A DNA stretch of 13,312 bases. It comes from Bacillota bacterium. Its GTDB lineage: Bacteria; Bacillota_I; Bacilli_A; MOL361; Turicibacteraceae. Made by a program: the position numbers and the translations under genes. The notes below the pieces were generated by a model. That model searched no databases, had not been told where the DNA came from, and was given only the letters and a program-made list of their open reading frames with translations. Every line of letters starts with the position of its first letter. Position 1 is the stretch's first letter. Location: NCBI GenBank assembly GCA_003486705.1, contig DNGE01000098.1, forward strand, positions 3,818-17,129, written 5' to 3'. This document shows, in pieces, positions 6,976-13,312 of the stretch.

Positions 6976-7042
6976 TATTTATCTCTCCATTTCAATATCC
7001 CTATATCAATTTATATAATGGTCTCATTTAATAACTAACTTT

Positions 7043-7072
7043 ATTATAGAAATCTAAAATGGTTTTAGACAA
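7043..7072 (-). promoter_or_regulatory. Candidate promoter of gene B
   Basis: Read leftward, TTGTCT (7067-7072, 4 of 6) is followed after 18 nt by a perfect TATAAT (7043-7048). The distance to the gene start is about 70 bp. The -35 is identical to that proposed for paralogue A. Confidence 0.6.
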
Positions 7073-7206
7073 AATCATGTATAATTAATTCAAAAAGCTA
7101 TTCTTCATTAACATCTCATCTAAAAAATTCGTTGAAATTTTACAAATGCTTAAACTTTTAAGATTTAATTTGTAGATTTTGACTTATTGTGTTAGCAATA
7201 TAATCC

Positions 7207-7251
7207 AAAAAAACGGGACACTCGTGATAATAACTCACGAATGTCCCGTTT
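7207..7251 (-). terminator. Terminator of guaA
   Basis: A long hairpin has arms AAACGGGACA (7211-7220) with TGTCCCGTTT (7242-7251) and TCGTGA (7222-7227) with TCACGA (7235-7240), with one C/A mismatch between the two helices and a 7-nt loop. In the leftward direction it is followed by seven U (A-run 7207-7213). It lies 21 bp past the guaA stop. Confidence 0.95.
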
Positions 7252-7272
7252 ATATATTCTTTATTAAATAAA

Positions 7273-8808
7273 TTATTCCCACTCAATTGTTGCAGGTGGT
7301 TTAGAAGTAATATCGTACACCACTCGGTTAACATGTGCAACTTCGTTTACAATACGAACTGAGATTTTCTCTAATACTTCAAATGGAATACGGGCCCAAT
7401 CTGATGTCATTCCATCAATTGAGGTTACCGCACGAACTGCCACTGTATAATCGTAAGTACGCTCATCTCCCATAACTCCTACCGATTTAATATTCGGTAA
7501 AGCTGTGAAATATTGCCACACATCACGTTCTAATCCCGCTTTTTTAATTTCTTCACGTAAGATAAAATCTGAATCGCGAACGATTTCTAATTTTTCTTCT
7601 GTAATTTCTCCAAGAACTCGAATTCCAAGTCCTGGTCCTGGGAATGGTTGACGGAAAACAATTTCTTCTGGTAATCCAAGCTCAAGTCCTAATTGACGAA
7701 CTTCGTCTTTAAATAACGTATTTAAAGGCTCAATTAATTCAAACTCCATATCTTCTGGTAGTCCACCAACATTGTGATGTGATTTAATCGTTTGAGCTGT
7801 ATCCGTTCCACTCTCAATAATATCTGTGTATAAAGTTCCTTGCGCTAAGTACTTCATATTTTTTAATTTAGCTGATTCTTCATCAAAACAATAAACAAAT
7901 TCATTACCAATGATTTTACGTTTTTGTTCTGGATCAGATACACCTTTTAACTTACTCATAAAGCGTTCTTGTGCATCAATCTTAATGAAGTTCATATTGA
8001 ATTTTCCATCAAATGTTTCAACAACACTATCTGCTTCACCTTTACGTAATAATCCATGATCAACGAACATACACGTTAATTGATCACCAATGGCACGGTG
8101 AATTAATGCTGCTACAACTGAAGAGTCAACCCCACCACTTAAGGCACATAAAACATTATCTTCTCCAACTTGAGCACGAATCTTTTCAACTTGATCTTCA
8201 ATATAATTTTTCATTGACCAGTTTGCTTTTGCATCACACACGTTGAAGATGAAGTTATTTAAAATCTTACTTCCGTACACTGAATGTTGAACCTCAGGAT
8301 GGAATTGTACTAAATAAATATTTTTGTCTTCATTAGACGCCGCTGCAATTGGACATGAGTCACTGCTTGCATCCACGACAAATCCTTCTGGTAATTTTGT
8401 TACATGATAACCATGGCTCATCCATACAACTTGTTCTTCAGGCGTATCTGCATATAATTTATTACTATTTTTAATAGTAATTTCAGCCTTACCATATTCA
8501 CGTTGTTCAGCGCGTTCTACACTTCCACCATGCATATGTGACGTTAATTGCATTCCATAACAAATACCTAAAATCGGTAGTCCTAAGTTAAAAATTTCAG
8601 GATCAACAGTAAAAGCTCCTTCTTGAGTAACACTATTTGGACTTCCACTAAAAATAATTCCTTTTACATTAGGCATTTTTTTAATATCTTCTGCTGTTAA
8701 TTTGTGTGAACGTAATTCACTGTAAACACCAAACTCACGAATACGTCGTGCAATTAATTGGTTATACTGACTTCCAAAATCTAATACGATAATTTGATCG
8801 TGTTGCAT
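7273..8808 (-). CDS. guaA: GMP synthase (glutamine-hydrolysing)
   Basis: This 511-aa cytosolic enzyme converts XMP, ATP and glutamine to GMP, the last step of de novo guanine nucleotide synthesis. The N-terminal class I glutamine amidotransferase domain has the nucleophile in GICYGMQ (C83) and the partner residues in FHPE (H170, E172). The ATP-pyrophosphatase domain has the P-loop SGGVDSS (224-230). The C-terminal dimerisation domain ends in the typical PPATIEWE. Length matches the family (about 510-525). I chose the ATG at 8806-8808 because GAGGTGA (8814-8820) lies 5 nt upstream and the protein then starts MQHDQIIVLDFGSQ as in homologues. An upstream in-frame start would add 17 unrelated residues. 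It lies downstream of the purine permease in the same direction but has its own promoter. Confidence 0.98.
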   Translation of the reverse strand: MQHDQIIVLDFGSQYNQLIARRIREFGVYSELRSHKLTAEDIKKMPNVKGIIFSGSPNSVTQEGAFTVDPEIFNLGLPILGICYGMQLTSHMHGGSVERAEQREYGKAEITIKNSNKLYADTPEEQVVWMSHGYHVTKLPEGFVVDASSDSCPIAAASNEDKNIYLVQFHPEVQHSVYGSKILNNFIFNVCDAKANWSMKNYIEDQVEKIRAQVGEDNVLCALSGGVDSSVVAALIHRAIGDQLTCMFVDHGLLRKGEADSVVETFDGKFNMNFIKIDAQERFMSKLKGVSDPEQKRKIIGNEFVYCFDEESAKLKNMKYLAQGTLYTDIIESGTDTAQTIKSHHNVGGLPEDMEFELIEPLNTLFKDEVRQLGLELGLPEEIVFRQPFPGPGLGIRVLGEITEEKLEIVRDSDFILREEIKKAGLERDVWQYFTALPNIKSVGVMGDERTYDYTVAVRAVTSIDGMTSDWARIPFEVLEKISVRIVNEVAHVNRVVYDITSKPPATIEWE

Positions 8809-8888
8809 TGAATTCACCTCTTTGTTAGTATGATAAAACTTTGCTTCGATAATTACCAAGGAAATATGACAAAAAATCCTTATTAGTG

Positions 8889-8917
8889 ATTATATAGAAA
8901 AAATGACGCTTTGTCAT
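8889..8917 (-). promoter_or_regulatory. Promoter of guaA
   Basis: Read leftward, ATGACA (8912-8917, 5 of 6) is followed by a 17-nt spacer and a perfect TATAAT (8889-8894). The -35 lies inside the terminator hairpin of the upstream permease. The leader of about 70 nt shows no second purine riboswitch. Confidence 0.75.
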
Positions 8918-8936
8918 TAACAATCTGATAAAGCGT
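8898..8936 (-). terminator. Terminator of the purine permease gene
   Basis: ACGCTTTGTCA (8906-8916) pairs with TGATAAAGCGT (8926-8936) around a 9-nt loop, with one imperfect pair, and is followed leftward by six U after CA. It lies 28 bp beyond the permease stop and overlaps the guaA promoter. Some read-through into guaA would place guaA partly under the riboswitch. Confidence 0.75.
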
Positions 8937-8964
8937 ACATTTTTAATTATTAAATGTCTTTTGA

Positions 8965-10260
8965 TTATTTTGTAAAGAAATGTAATAAGAATACAGCTGC
9001 CAAGAACCACATAATTGGACTTACTTCTTTATGACGACGAGCCGAAACCATCATGATTGGGAATAATAAGAATCCTGCTGCAATTCCTTCTGCAATTGAA
9101 TAACCTAATAACATAATAATAATGGTAACAAATGCAGGCACTGTTGTTTCTAATGATTCCCATTCAATTTTACCTAATGATGAAGCCATTAATACCCCTA
9201 CTGCAATTAAAGCAGGCGCTGTTACTGCTGATGTTACAACTGATAATAACGGTGAGAAGAATAACATTAATCCGAAGAATAACGCTGTAAATACTGACGT
9301 TAATCCTGTACGTCCCCCCGCTTCAACTCCTGTTAACGACTCAACATATGAAGTTGTCGATGAAGTTCCTAAAACAGCTCCAATGACAGTCGCTGTTGAA
9401 TCGGCTAATAACGCTTTATCTCCATCAATTAAATGACCTTTCTCATCAATTAATCCAGCACGAGAACCAACTGAAATTAATGTTCCAGCTGTATCAAAGA
9501 AATCAACAAATAAGAAAGCAAAAATAACAGTAATCATATCTTTATTAAATAATGAAGGCAGTGCTTCAAATAATGCACCAAAAGTCGGTTTTAAACTTGG
9601 AATTTCTGCGACTAATTGTTGTGGTAACTCAACAACTCCCATAAATAAACCAATAATAGCCGTTGCAACCATTCCAAAGAAAATAGCTGCTGGTACTTTA
9701 CGAACTAATAAGATTAAAGTTATAACTAATCCAATTACAGCTAATAAAACATTAGGATCTGAGAAATTTCCAATTCCAACTAAAGTTGAATCGTTATTTA
9801 CAACAATCCCTGCATTTTGTAATCCGATAAAGCAGATAAAGAATCCAATTCCTGTTCCAACTGCATATTTTAATGTTTGTGGAATACTGTTAATAATTAA
9901 TTCACGTACCCCTGTGATTGATAATAACATAAATAAAATTCCTGAAACAAAAATACCTGCTAATGCTTGTTGCCATGTAAATCCCATGACTAAAACAACT
10001 GTGAAAGCGAAAAATGCATTCATCCCCATTCCTGGCGCTAAAGCAACAGGATAATTAGCGAAAAGCCCCATAATTAATGTTCCGATAACAGCAGCTAAAA
10101 TAGTTGATGTAAACACAGCTCCTGTATCCATTCCAGTTGCACCTAAAATATCCGGGTTAACGAAAATAATATAAGCCATTGATAAGAATGTTGTTAAACC
10201 TGCGATAAACTCTTTTGAAATCGTTGTGCCACGTTCTTCTAATTTGAAGAATTTGTTCAT
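8965..10260 (-). CDS. pbuG: Guanine/hypoxanthine permease, NCS2 AzgA/PbuG type
   Basis: This 431-aa polytopic membrane protein should import purine bases, probably guanine and hypoxanthine, by cation symport. Family features include TTISKEFIAGLTTFLSMAYI near residues 12-31, FANYPVALAPGMGMNAFF (67-84, TM3), FVDFFDTAGTLISVG (251-265, TM8) and GTSSTTSYVESLTGVEAGG (298-316, TM10 region). Length is close to B. subtilis PbuG (440 aa). The preferred start is ATG at 10258-10260, with GGGAGAG (10269-10275) upstream; a GTG three codons earlier overlaps the ribosome binding site. The guanine-class riboswitch upstream supports guanine or hypoxanthine over adenine, although AzgA-family adenine permeases look similar. 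It probably works as a salvage gene next to guaA. Confidence 0.93.
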   Translation of the reverse strand: MNKFFKLEERGTTISKEFIAGLTTFLSMAYIIFVNPDILGATGMDTGAVFTSTILAAVIGTLIMGLFANYPVALAPGMGMNAFFAFTVVLVMGFTWQQALAGIFVSGILFMLLSITGVRELIINSIPQTLKYAVGTGIGFFICFIGLQNAGIVVNNDSTLVGIGNFSDPNVLLAVIGLVITLILLVRKVPAAIFFGMVATAIIGLFMGVVELPQQLVAEIPSLKPTFGALFEALPSLFNKDMITVIFAFLFVDFFDTAGTLISVGSRAGLIDEKGHLIDGDKALLADSTATVIGAVLGTSSTTSYVESLTGVEAGGRTGLTSVFTALFFGLMLFFSPLLSVVTSAVTAPALIAVGVLMASSLGKIEWESLETTVPAFVTIIIMLLGYSIAEGIAAGFLLFPIMMVSARRHKEVSPIMWFLAAVFLLHFFTK

Positions 10261-10322
10261 TTTAGTCACTCTCCCAAAGTTATTTCATTCAACTCGTTAC
10301 CTTTTTACTTCTAACTAAAAGC

Positions 10323-10361
10323 AAAAAAAATAGGAACTTTCAACGCTGTTGAAAGTTCCTA
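10323..10361 (-). terminator. Riboswitch-controlled terminator upstream of pbuG
   Basis: A perfect 14-bp stem, TAGGAACTTTCAAC (10331-10344) with GTTGAAAGTTCCTA (10348-10361), has a GCT loop and is followed leftward by eight U (A-run 10323-10330). It sits 62 bp before the start codon, within the leader. Its 5' strand in the RNA can instead join the antiterminator, so it is the expression platform of the aptamer at 10432-10500. Confidence 0.93.
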
Positions 10362-10431
10362 CTTGGAATCAATGAAAGATAAATCAACTTAATATACACC
10401 TTAAAAAAAGTTAATTTCCCATTTTATTGAA

Positions 10432-10500
10432 TCCCGTAGTCTACTCATTTACGGCGAGTAGGTAGAAACTTTCGGACCATATTTCCGACGATATACGAGA
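10432..10500 (-). promoter_or_regulatory. Purine riboswitch aptamer, guanine class
   Basis: In the leftward RNA the three-way junction is complete: P1 5' strand CTCGTATA (10492-10499), P2 as TCGG/CCGA with its loop, the conserved J2/3 AGTTTCTACC, P3 TACTCG..GAGTA with loop CCGTAAAT, then J3/1 and P1 3' strand GACTACGGG (10433-10441). The specificity base in GACTACG is C (position 74 of xpt numbering), which indicates guanine/hypoxanthine; adenine aptamers have U. Ligand binding would hold P1, block the antiterminator and allow the 10323-10361 terminator to form, shutting off pbuG. P1 contains a G-U pair because the 3' strand reads GGG rather than GAG. Confidence 0.96.
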
Positions 10501-10524
10501 AAAATGTTTAATTTTTACATACTT

Positions 10525-10553
10525 AATATAAGCTTTAACATGTAAAAAGTCAA
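10525..10553 (-). promoter_or_regulatory. Promoter of the riboswitch-pbuG transcript
   Basis: Read leftward, TTGACT (10548-10553, 5 of 6) is followed after exactly 17 nt by TATATT (10525-10530, 5 of 6). The start point would be near 10518, about 18 nt before the aptamer. Confidence 0.85.
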
Positions 10554-10575
10554 TAAAATTTACAGAAAAACCCTT

Positions 10576-10612
10576 AAAAAGTGCTTATTTTCAATTCAAA
10601 ATGAAAATAAGC
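10576..10612 (-). terminator. Terminator of the carbohydrate ABC operon
   Basis: GCTTATTTTCA (10583-10593) and TGAAAATAAGC (10602-10612) form an 11-bp stem with an 8-nt loop, followed leftward by AC and five U. It lies about 120 bp past the last permease stop. The stem is AT-rich, so it is weaker than the others. The 10613-10731 stretch before it shows no gene. Confidence 0.65.
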
Positions 10613-10731
10613 AATAGTTTTTTCATTTTACGGTAATGAATATAATACAAACCATTTATTTTAGTCATTTAACAAACAAACTCATCTGAATAATAGACAG
10701 ACACCCCCACTACTCTCTTGTTTAAATATAC

Positions 10732-11586
10732 CTACTTTATTGATCCTTCCACCATTCCTTTAATAATATGCTTTTGTGCAAATAAGAATAAAATAATGAT
10801 TGGAACCATTGCCATTAAAGCAGCTGTTAAAATTAAATCCCATTGACGAACAAATGCCCCCACAAAGTTCGCAACAGCAAGTGGAATTGTTTGAATTGAA
10901 TTTCCTTTTCCTAAAATTAATAACGGTAATAAGAAATCATTCCAAATCCAAATTCCATTTAATATTAAAACAGTAATATAAATTGGTTTTAAAATTGGCA
11001 TAACAATATAGAAAAATGTCTGAACCTTATTACATCCATCAATTTCAGCCGCCTCTTCTAACTCATATGGAATAGATTTAATAAATCCATGGAATAAGAA
11101 AATCGAAAGAGGAGCCCCAAATCCAATATAGGCAAAGATCATCCCAATATAGTCGCGTAACATAGGAATACCAGTCACCTCTGTAATAGTTCTAAACCAT
11201 GATACCAGTGGGAACATAACAACTTGAAATGGAATAACCATTGCCCCGACAAATAGTAAGAAAATAATATTTGATATTTTCGTTTTAGTGCGTACTAAGA
11301 CCCATGCTCCCATTGCTGAGAAAATGGTAATAAAAAATAAAGAGGTTACTGTAATAATAAGCGAACTCCATAATGATTGTTGAAATTGAACATTTTCACT
11401 TGTCCAAATTAATTTAACATTTTCCCATAGATTACCGAAACTTTCAGGTAATGCAAGCGGATCAGTCGTAATTAATGCGTTACTTTTAGCTGCATTTATA
11501 ATAATTAAAACAAAAGGTAATAAGAAAATAATAAACAAGATAATCGTTAAAATTTCTAAGAAAATTCGAACTGGTTTCTTTTGCAT
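10732..11586 (-). CDS. Carbohydrate ABC transporter permease, MalG type
   Basis: This 284-aa inner-membrane subunit of a CUT1-type sugar importer has about six spans. The cytoplasmic EAA loop, where the ATPase docks, reads EEAAEIDGCNKVQTFFYIVMP (178-198), with the conserved G and the MP end. The length and the N-terminal span immediately after MQKKPVRIF are typical of MalG-like proteins. Its ATG overlaps the stop of the upstream permease by one base (TAATG), with a GGAGG-type ribosome binding site inside that gene, so the two are translationally coupled. It is the last gene of the operon. The sugar cannot be inferred. Confidence 0.95.
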   Translation of the reverse strand: MQKKPVRIFLEILTIILFIIFLLPFVLIIINAAKSNALITTDPLALPESFGNLWENVKLIWTSENVQFQQSLWSSLIITVTSLFFITIFSAMGAWVLVRTKTKISNIIFLLFVGAMVIPFQVVMFPLVSWFRTITEVTGIPMLRDYIGMIFAYIGFGAPLSIFLFHGFIKSIPYELEEAAEIDGCNKVQTFFYIVMPILKPIYITVLILNGIWIWNDFLLPLLILGKGNSIQTIPLAVANFVGAFVRQWDLILTAALMAMVPIIILFLFAQKHIIKGMVEGSIK

Positions 11587-12560
11587 TACATTTCAACCTC
11601 CTTCTTCTTATTAATATAAACTTGTATCAGCGCTACAATAAGTAATGCACAGAAGAAGATAACGGCTTTAGCTTGTCCTAGTGCCATTTGGCGACTCACA
11701 AACGCTTCATTATAAATATTTAAAGCTAACAATTCAGTTCCATTAATCGCTTTTTCCATAAATAAGATAGATGGTCCACCATTTGTTAGCGATACGTTCA
11801 CATCAAATTGCTTAAATGAATTAACTAATGTTAAAAACAACGTAATTGTAAATGCTGGTGCTACCATTGGCATCGTAATATGCTTAAGTCTTTGCCAAGC
11901 TGTTGCCCCATCAATTCCAGCAGCTTCAATTAAATCACGCGGAACGTTTTGTAATGCCGTAACATAAATCATCATAATATACCCTGCATATTGCCATGTC
12001 CCTGTAATAACTAGTGCTAGTAGCGCTGTATTTTGTGATCCTAGCATAATATTATTAGCAAAATACTCCATACCAAATGTTAGCCCAACACCAGGTAATA
12101 CTGATTTATAAATAAATTGCCAAACATACCCTAAAATTAATCCACCAATTAAGTTTGGTATAAAGAATCCAACACGATATATATTTTGTCCTTTTAATCC
12201 TTGTGTAACAAGTAATGCTAATGAAAATGATACAATATTAACGAAAATAATGTTCATTATCGTATAAACAACTGTCACAATGATTGAATGTAAAAACCGA
12301 ACATCTGATTCAAAAATATTTAAATAATTTTGAAGCCCTACAAACTCCGTAAATTTTATCCCATCCCAGTTAGTAAATGAATAATACAATCCCATAAAAA
12401 ATGGAATTATAATAACCATGATAAAAGCAAACAATACTGGAAATAAAAATGACCAGAACACAATGTTTTTCTTTATTTTCTTTGAGAAACTTTTCGTATT
12501 GGTCACTGTTGTTTTGTCTACCTGACTTGCACTCATTCTATTTTTCAATAGTTTATCCAC
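11586..12560 (-). CDS. Carbohydrate ABC transporter permease, MalF type
   Basis: This 324-aa membrane subunit pairs with the MalG-like protein at 10732-11586. After a basic cytoplasmic N-terminus (about 30 residues), six spans begin with NIVFWSFLFPVLFAFIM. The conserved F.G..NY motif is at 73-79, the EAA loop EAAGIDGATAWQRLKHITMP at 212-231 and the sugar-permease LTNGGP motif at 258-263. The start is GTG at 12558-12560, supported by GGGGGAG (12566-12572) 5 nt upstream; the next Met (residue 9) has no ribosome binding site. The gene lies about 170 bp downstream of the binding-protein gene, separated by a hairpin. Confidence 0.94.
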   Translation of the reverse strand: MDKLLKNRMSASQVDKTTVTNTKSFSKKIKKNIVFWSFLFPVLFAFIMVIIIPFFMGLYYSFTNWDGIKFTEFVGLQNYLNIFESDVRFLHSIIVTVVYTIMNIIFVNIVSFSLALLVTQGLKGQNIYRVGFFIPNLIGGLILGYVWQFIYKSVLPGVGLTFGMEYFANNIMLGSQNTALLALVITGTWQYAGYIMMIYVTALQNVPRDLIEAAGIDGATAWQRLKHITMPMVAPAFTITLFLTLVNSFKQFDVNVSLTNGGPSILFMEKAINGTELLALNIYNEAFVSRQMALGQAKAVIFFCALLIVALIQVYINKKKEVEM

Positions 12561-12677
12561 AACGTCTCCCCCTTTTTATATATCTTCTGAATAATGTGAT
12601 ATTTAAAAATCTATTAAATTCCCCTCTCATTGAATGAAAACATTAAACAGACATCTTTTTTTAATACATAGTTTAAA

Positions 12678-12711
12678 GAGTAGGTTAGTCAATATCTAAT
12701 CTAACCTACTC
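12678..12711 (-). other. Intercistronic hairpin between binding-protein and permease genes
   Basis: GAGTAGGTTAG (12678-12688) and CTAACCTACTC (12701-12711) make a perfect 11-bp stem with a 12-nt loop, 21 bp after the binding-protein stop. In the leftward direction only UUU follows, so it is at best a partial terminator. Such hairpins commonly protect the 3' end of the binding-protein message, so that this subunit is made in excess over the permeases. Confidence 0.65.
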
Positions 12712-12732
12712 CCTGACTACATACAAATTACA

Positions 12733-13312
12733 TTATTTTAACGTTGCAAATTGTTCCTCCATCATCTCAATGAATTGTTCAACATCAATTTGTCCTTGAG
12801 CTAATAAACTATAAATCGGACCTAATGCTTCACGGAAAGATTCAGGTAAGTAATACTGATTCCAAGCATATGCTTTTCCTTGTTCAGCCCACTCCATAAT
12901 AGACATCGTTAATGGTGAATTTTCAGGTTTATTTTCAACATTATTAAACGCTGGAGCAGCACCTAAATCATTAATGACAAAATCATGTCCGGCTGAATCT
13001 AATCCTAAATACGTTAAGAAATCTTTACATTCTTGAATATATTCAGAGTCTTTATTCACAACATACCATGATGGGGCACTAACAAAAATTCCGTCTGTTA
13101 CGGATTTTGAAGAACCTTGTGGCGCATAAGCACGATCAAAATCTGCTCCAAGTTCAGTTAAGTTTGGCTCAATCCAGTTCCCTTGGTGAATAAATGCTGT
13201 TTTTTGATTTGCAAATGATCCAACTTGATCATCATAGTTACCTGTTGTTAAGATTGTTTGGTCTGCATATTTAAATAATAAAGCAACCCACTCAGCATAT
13301 TCAGTGAAACGT
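12733..13312 (-). CDS. Carbohydrate ABC transporter solute-binding protein (C-terminal part)
   Basis: The reading frame stays open to the right edge, giving the last 192 residues of an extracellular binding protein; the start, signal peptide and lipobox lie outside the window. The fragment has the family motif KTAFIHQGNWIEPNL, in which the protein contacts sugar, then APQGSS and a glycine-rich stretch before SAPSWYVVNKDSE. The C-terminus, EQGKAYAWNQYYLPESFREALGPIYSLLAQG, is typical of CUT1 (family 1) binding proteins. A GTG at 13057-13059 that could look like a start is an internal Val codon, because homologous sequence continues upstream. It is the first visible gene of the ABC operon and would deliver the sugar to the two permeases downstream. 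Confidence 0.93.
   Translation of the reverse strand, partial: RFTEYAEWVALLFKYADQTILTTGNYDDQVGSFANQKTAFIHQGNWIEPNLTELGADFDRAYAPQGSSKSVTDGIFVSAPSWYVVNKDSEYIQECKDFLTYLGLDSAGHDFVINDLGAAPAFNNVENKPENSPLTMSIMEWAEQGKAYAWNQYYLPESFREALGPIYSLLAQGQIDVEQFIEMMEEQFATLK

Noticed and set aside
7179..7204. Rightward TTGACT and TATAAT between gene B and guaA
   Set aside because: The spacer is only 14 nt, too short for a sigma-A promoter, and it would transcribe only the guaA terminator and the antisense strand of guaA.
8824..8882. A second riboswitch in the guaA leader
   Set aside because: The leader is short and contains none of the conserved purine aptamer segments; only a weak 5-bp hairpin can be drawn.
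8825..9010. 61-codon leftward ORF across the pbuG-guaA junction
   Set aside because: It overlaps the end of pbuG, the terminator and the guaA promoter, and has no ribosome binding site or similarity.
9122..9436. 104-codon rightward ORF opposite pbuG
   Set aside because: It is an antisense frame whose Thr/Val/Asn-rich low-complexity product mirrors the codon use of pbuG; no ribosome binding site and no recognisable domain.
12733..13059. A 108-aa stand-alone gene starting at GTG 13057-13059
   Set aside because: The frame continues open upstream to the window edge with clear binding-protein motifs, so the GTG is an internal codon of a longer gene.

Overview
The window is AT-rich, with consensus sigma-A-type promoters, strong Shine-Dalgarno sites, U-tailed hairpin terminators and Firmicute-style RNA switches (a PyrR attenuator and a purine riboswitch). 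This points to a low-GC Firmicute. Turicibacter or a relative is a plausible guess, prompted partly by the SERT-like sodium symporter, but this is inference and was not checked. No IS element, tRNA, rRNA, CRISPR array or prophage gene is visible. Most of the window looks like ordinary chromosome.

Left end (1-923): a leftward promoter and a complete PyrR-type transcription attenuator drive a pyrimidine gene or operon lying just outside the window. Next comes a leftward HD-domain phosphohydrolase gene. Region 924-2652: a rightward neurotransmitter:sodium symporter (NSS) gene, with a perfect 19-bp palindrome over its promoter and a strong bidirectional terminator. Region 2657-6975: two leftward, full-length paralogous genes of unknown function (467 and 484 aa) on either side of a rightward yidC/Oxa1-type insertase gene. 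A 640-bp AT-rich gap lies between the first paralogue and yidC.

Region 7207-10553 is a purine block read leftward. A guanine-class riboswitch with a clear terminator/antiterminator platform controls a PbuG-type permease. guaA (GMP synthase) follows, with its own promoter embedded in the permease terminator. Region 10576-13312 is the distal part of a leftward carbohydrate ABC-importer operon: the C-terminal part of a solute-binding protein (cut by the window edge), an intergenic hairpin, then two MalF/MalG-type permeases. No ATPase gene is present here.

The main theme is nucleotide supply under RNA control: PyrR-UMP sensing on the left and guanine sensing on the right. The least explained item is the pair of unknown paralogues around yidC. 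I do not see a clearly new multi-gene system. The best candidates for a second look are that pair, the NSS operator palindrome, and the charge substitution at the NSS chloride site.
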